NCBI GenBank assembly: GCA_016200125.1
Contig: JACQFK010000111.1
Coordinates: 1-5,655 of the forward strand
DNA: 5,655 bases
Reading direction: 5' to 3'
DNA from: Planctomycetota bacterium
GTDB taxonomy: Bacteria; Planctomycetota; MHYJ01; JACPRB01
The notes beneath the pieces were generated by a model, which searched no databases, was not told the origin of the DNA, and saw nothing but the letters and a program-made list of their open reading frames with translations. The translations under genes were made by a program, and so were the position numbers. Shown piece by piece: positions 5,466 through 5,655 of the stretch. Numbering within the stretch: the first letter of the stretch is position 1; every line of letters starts with the position of its first letter.

Positions 5466-5655
5466 ATGCTTCGGAGAGGGACCCTCTTCCTTCTTCTCGC
5501 GGGCTGCTCGGGCCTGGAGCCTGAACCGCTCGACCCCGCCCGTTCCGAAGCCGACTTCCGCGCCCGCCGGCTCGACGATCCGCTGCTGACGGCCTACCTC
5601 GAATCCCATCACGTTCCCAAGCCCTCCGTCTGGACTCTCGACGGGCTGACGCTGG
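5466..5655 (+). CDS. TolC-family outer-membrane efflux lipoprotein (N-terminal part)
   Basis: The first 63 codons of a gene that continues beyond the window. The product starts MLRRGTLFLLLAGC, a short lipoprotein signal with lipobox LAGC and lipidated Cys14. A proline-rich linker follows, then a segment reading ARSEADFRARRLDDPLLTAYLE and WTLDGLTL. Such 'arsL-DP-L-ayLe ... W-LdgLTL' N-termini are seen in outer-membrane factors of RND metal efflux systems in several high-GC Gram-negative groups. These factors form the trimeric exit duct that works with a membrane-fusion protein and an RND pump (CusCBA-like). Its place directly behind a CusRS-type pair supports this. No good ribosome binding site precedes the ATG; it may be translated from a leaderless mRNA. 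The family call rests on a short stretch and context, so a different lipoprotein is possible. Confidence 0.62.
   Translation, partial: MLRRGTLFLLLAGCSGLEPEPLDPARSEADFRARRLDDPLLTAYLESHHVPKPSVWTLDGLTL

Overview
The window is GC-rich bacterial DNA. Hand counts on sample lines give about 68-70% GC in the core genes, and closer to 60% in the first 460 bases. It looks like a Gram-negative (diderm) organism: it has a phosphate-binding lipoprotein, a copper/silver-type two-component system and the start of an outer-membrane efflux lipoprotein. It also carries a selenocysteine tRNA, so the organism should make selenoproteins. The sequence alone does not settle the phylum; an uncultured deltaproteobacterial-like or related high-GC lineage would fit.

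Layout. Bases 1-84 hold nothing recognisable. On the minus strand, reading from about 2563 down, lies a phosphate uptake operon in the order pstS-pstC-pstA. pstA breaks off abruptly near base 459, in the middle of the permease domain. It is joined out of frame to the 3' part of an unrelated gene for a secreted LprI-like (DUF1311) protein, 85-462. The expected pstB and phoU are therefore absent. This is either a real rearrangement or an assembly chimera.

Bases 2564-3348 contain no convincing protein gene. They hold an AT-rich direct repeat in the pstS promoter position, three strong consecutive inverted repeats (2857-2892, 2913-2947, 2948-2974), a short tandem repeat, the tRNA-Sec gene (3010-3105) and a small hairpin behind the tRNA. 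The run of hairpins leading directly into the tRNA has no explanation in known features and is the best candidate here for something undescribed.

On the plus strand from 3349 lies a heavy-metal two-component pair of the CusR/CusS type. The genes overlap by 23 bases. They are followed after 46 bases by the first 63 codons of a probable TolC-family outer-membrane efflux lipoprotein that runs off the window. The likely circuit is that the kinase senses a periplasmic metal, phosphorylates the regulator, and the regulator activates the efflux operon that begins at 5466. Both the regulator gene and the efflux gene have -10-like elements so close to the start codon that their mRNAs may be leaderless.
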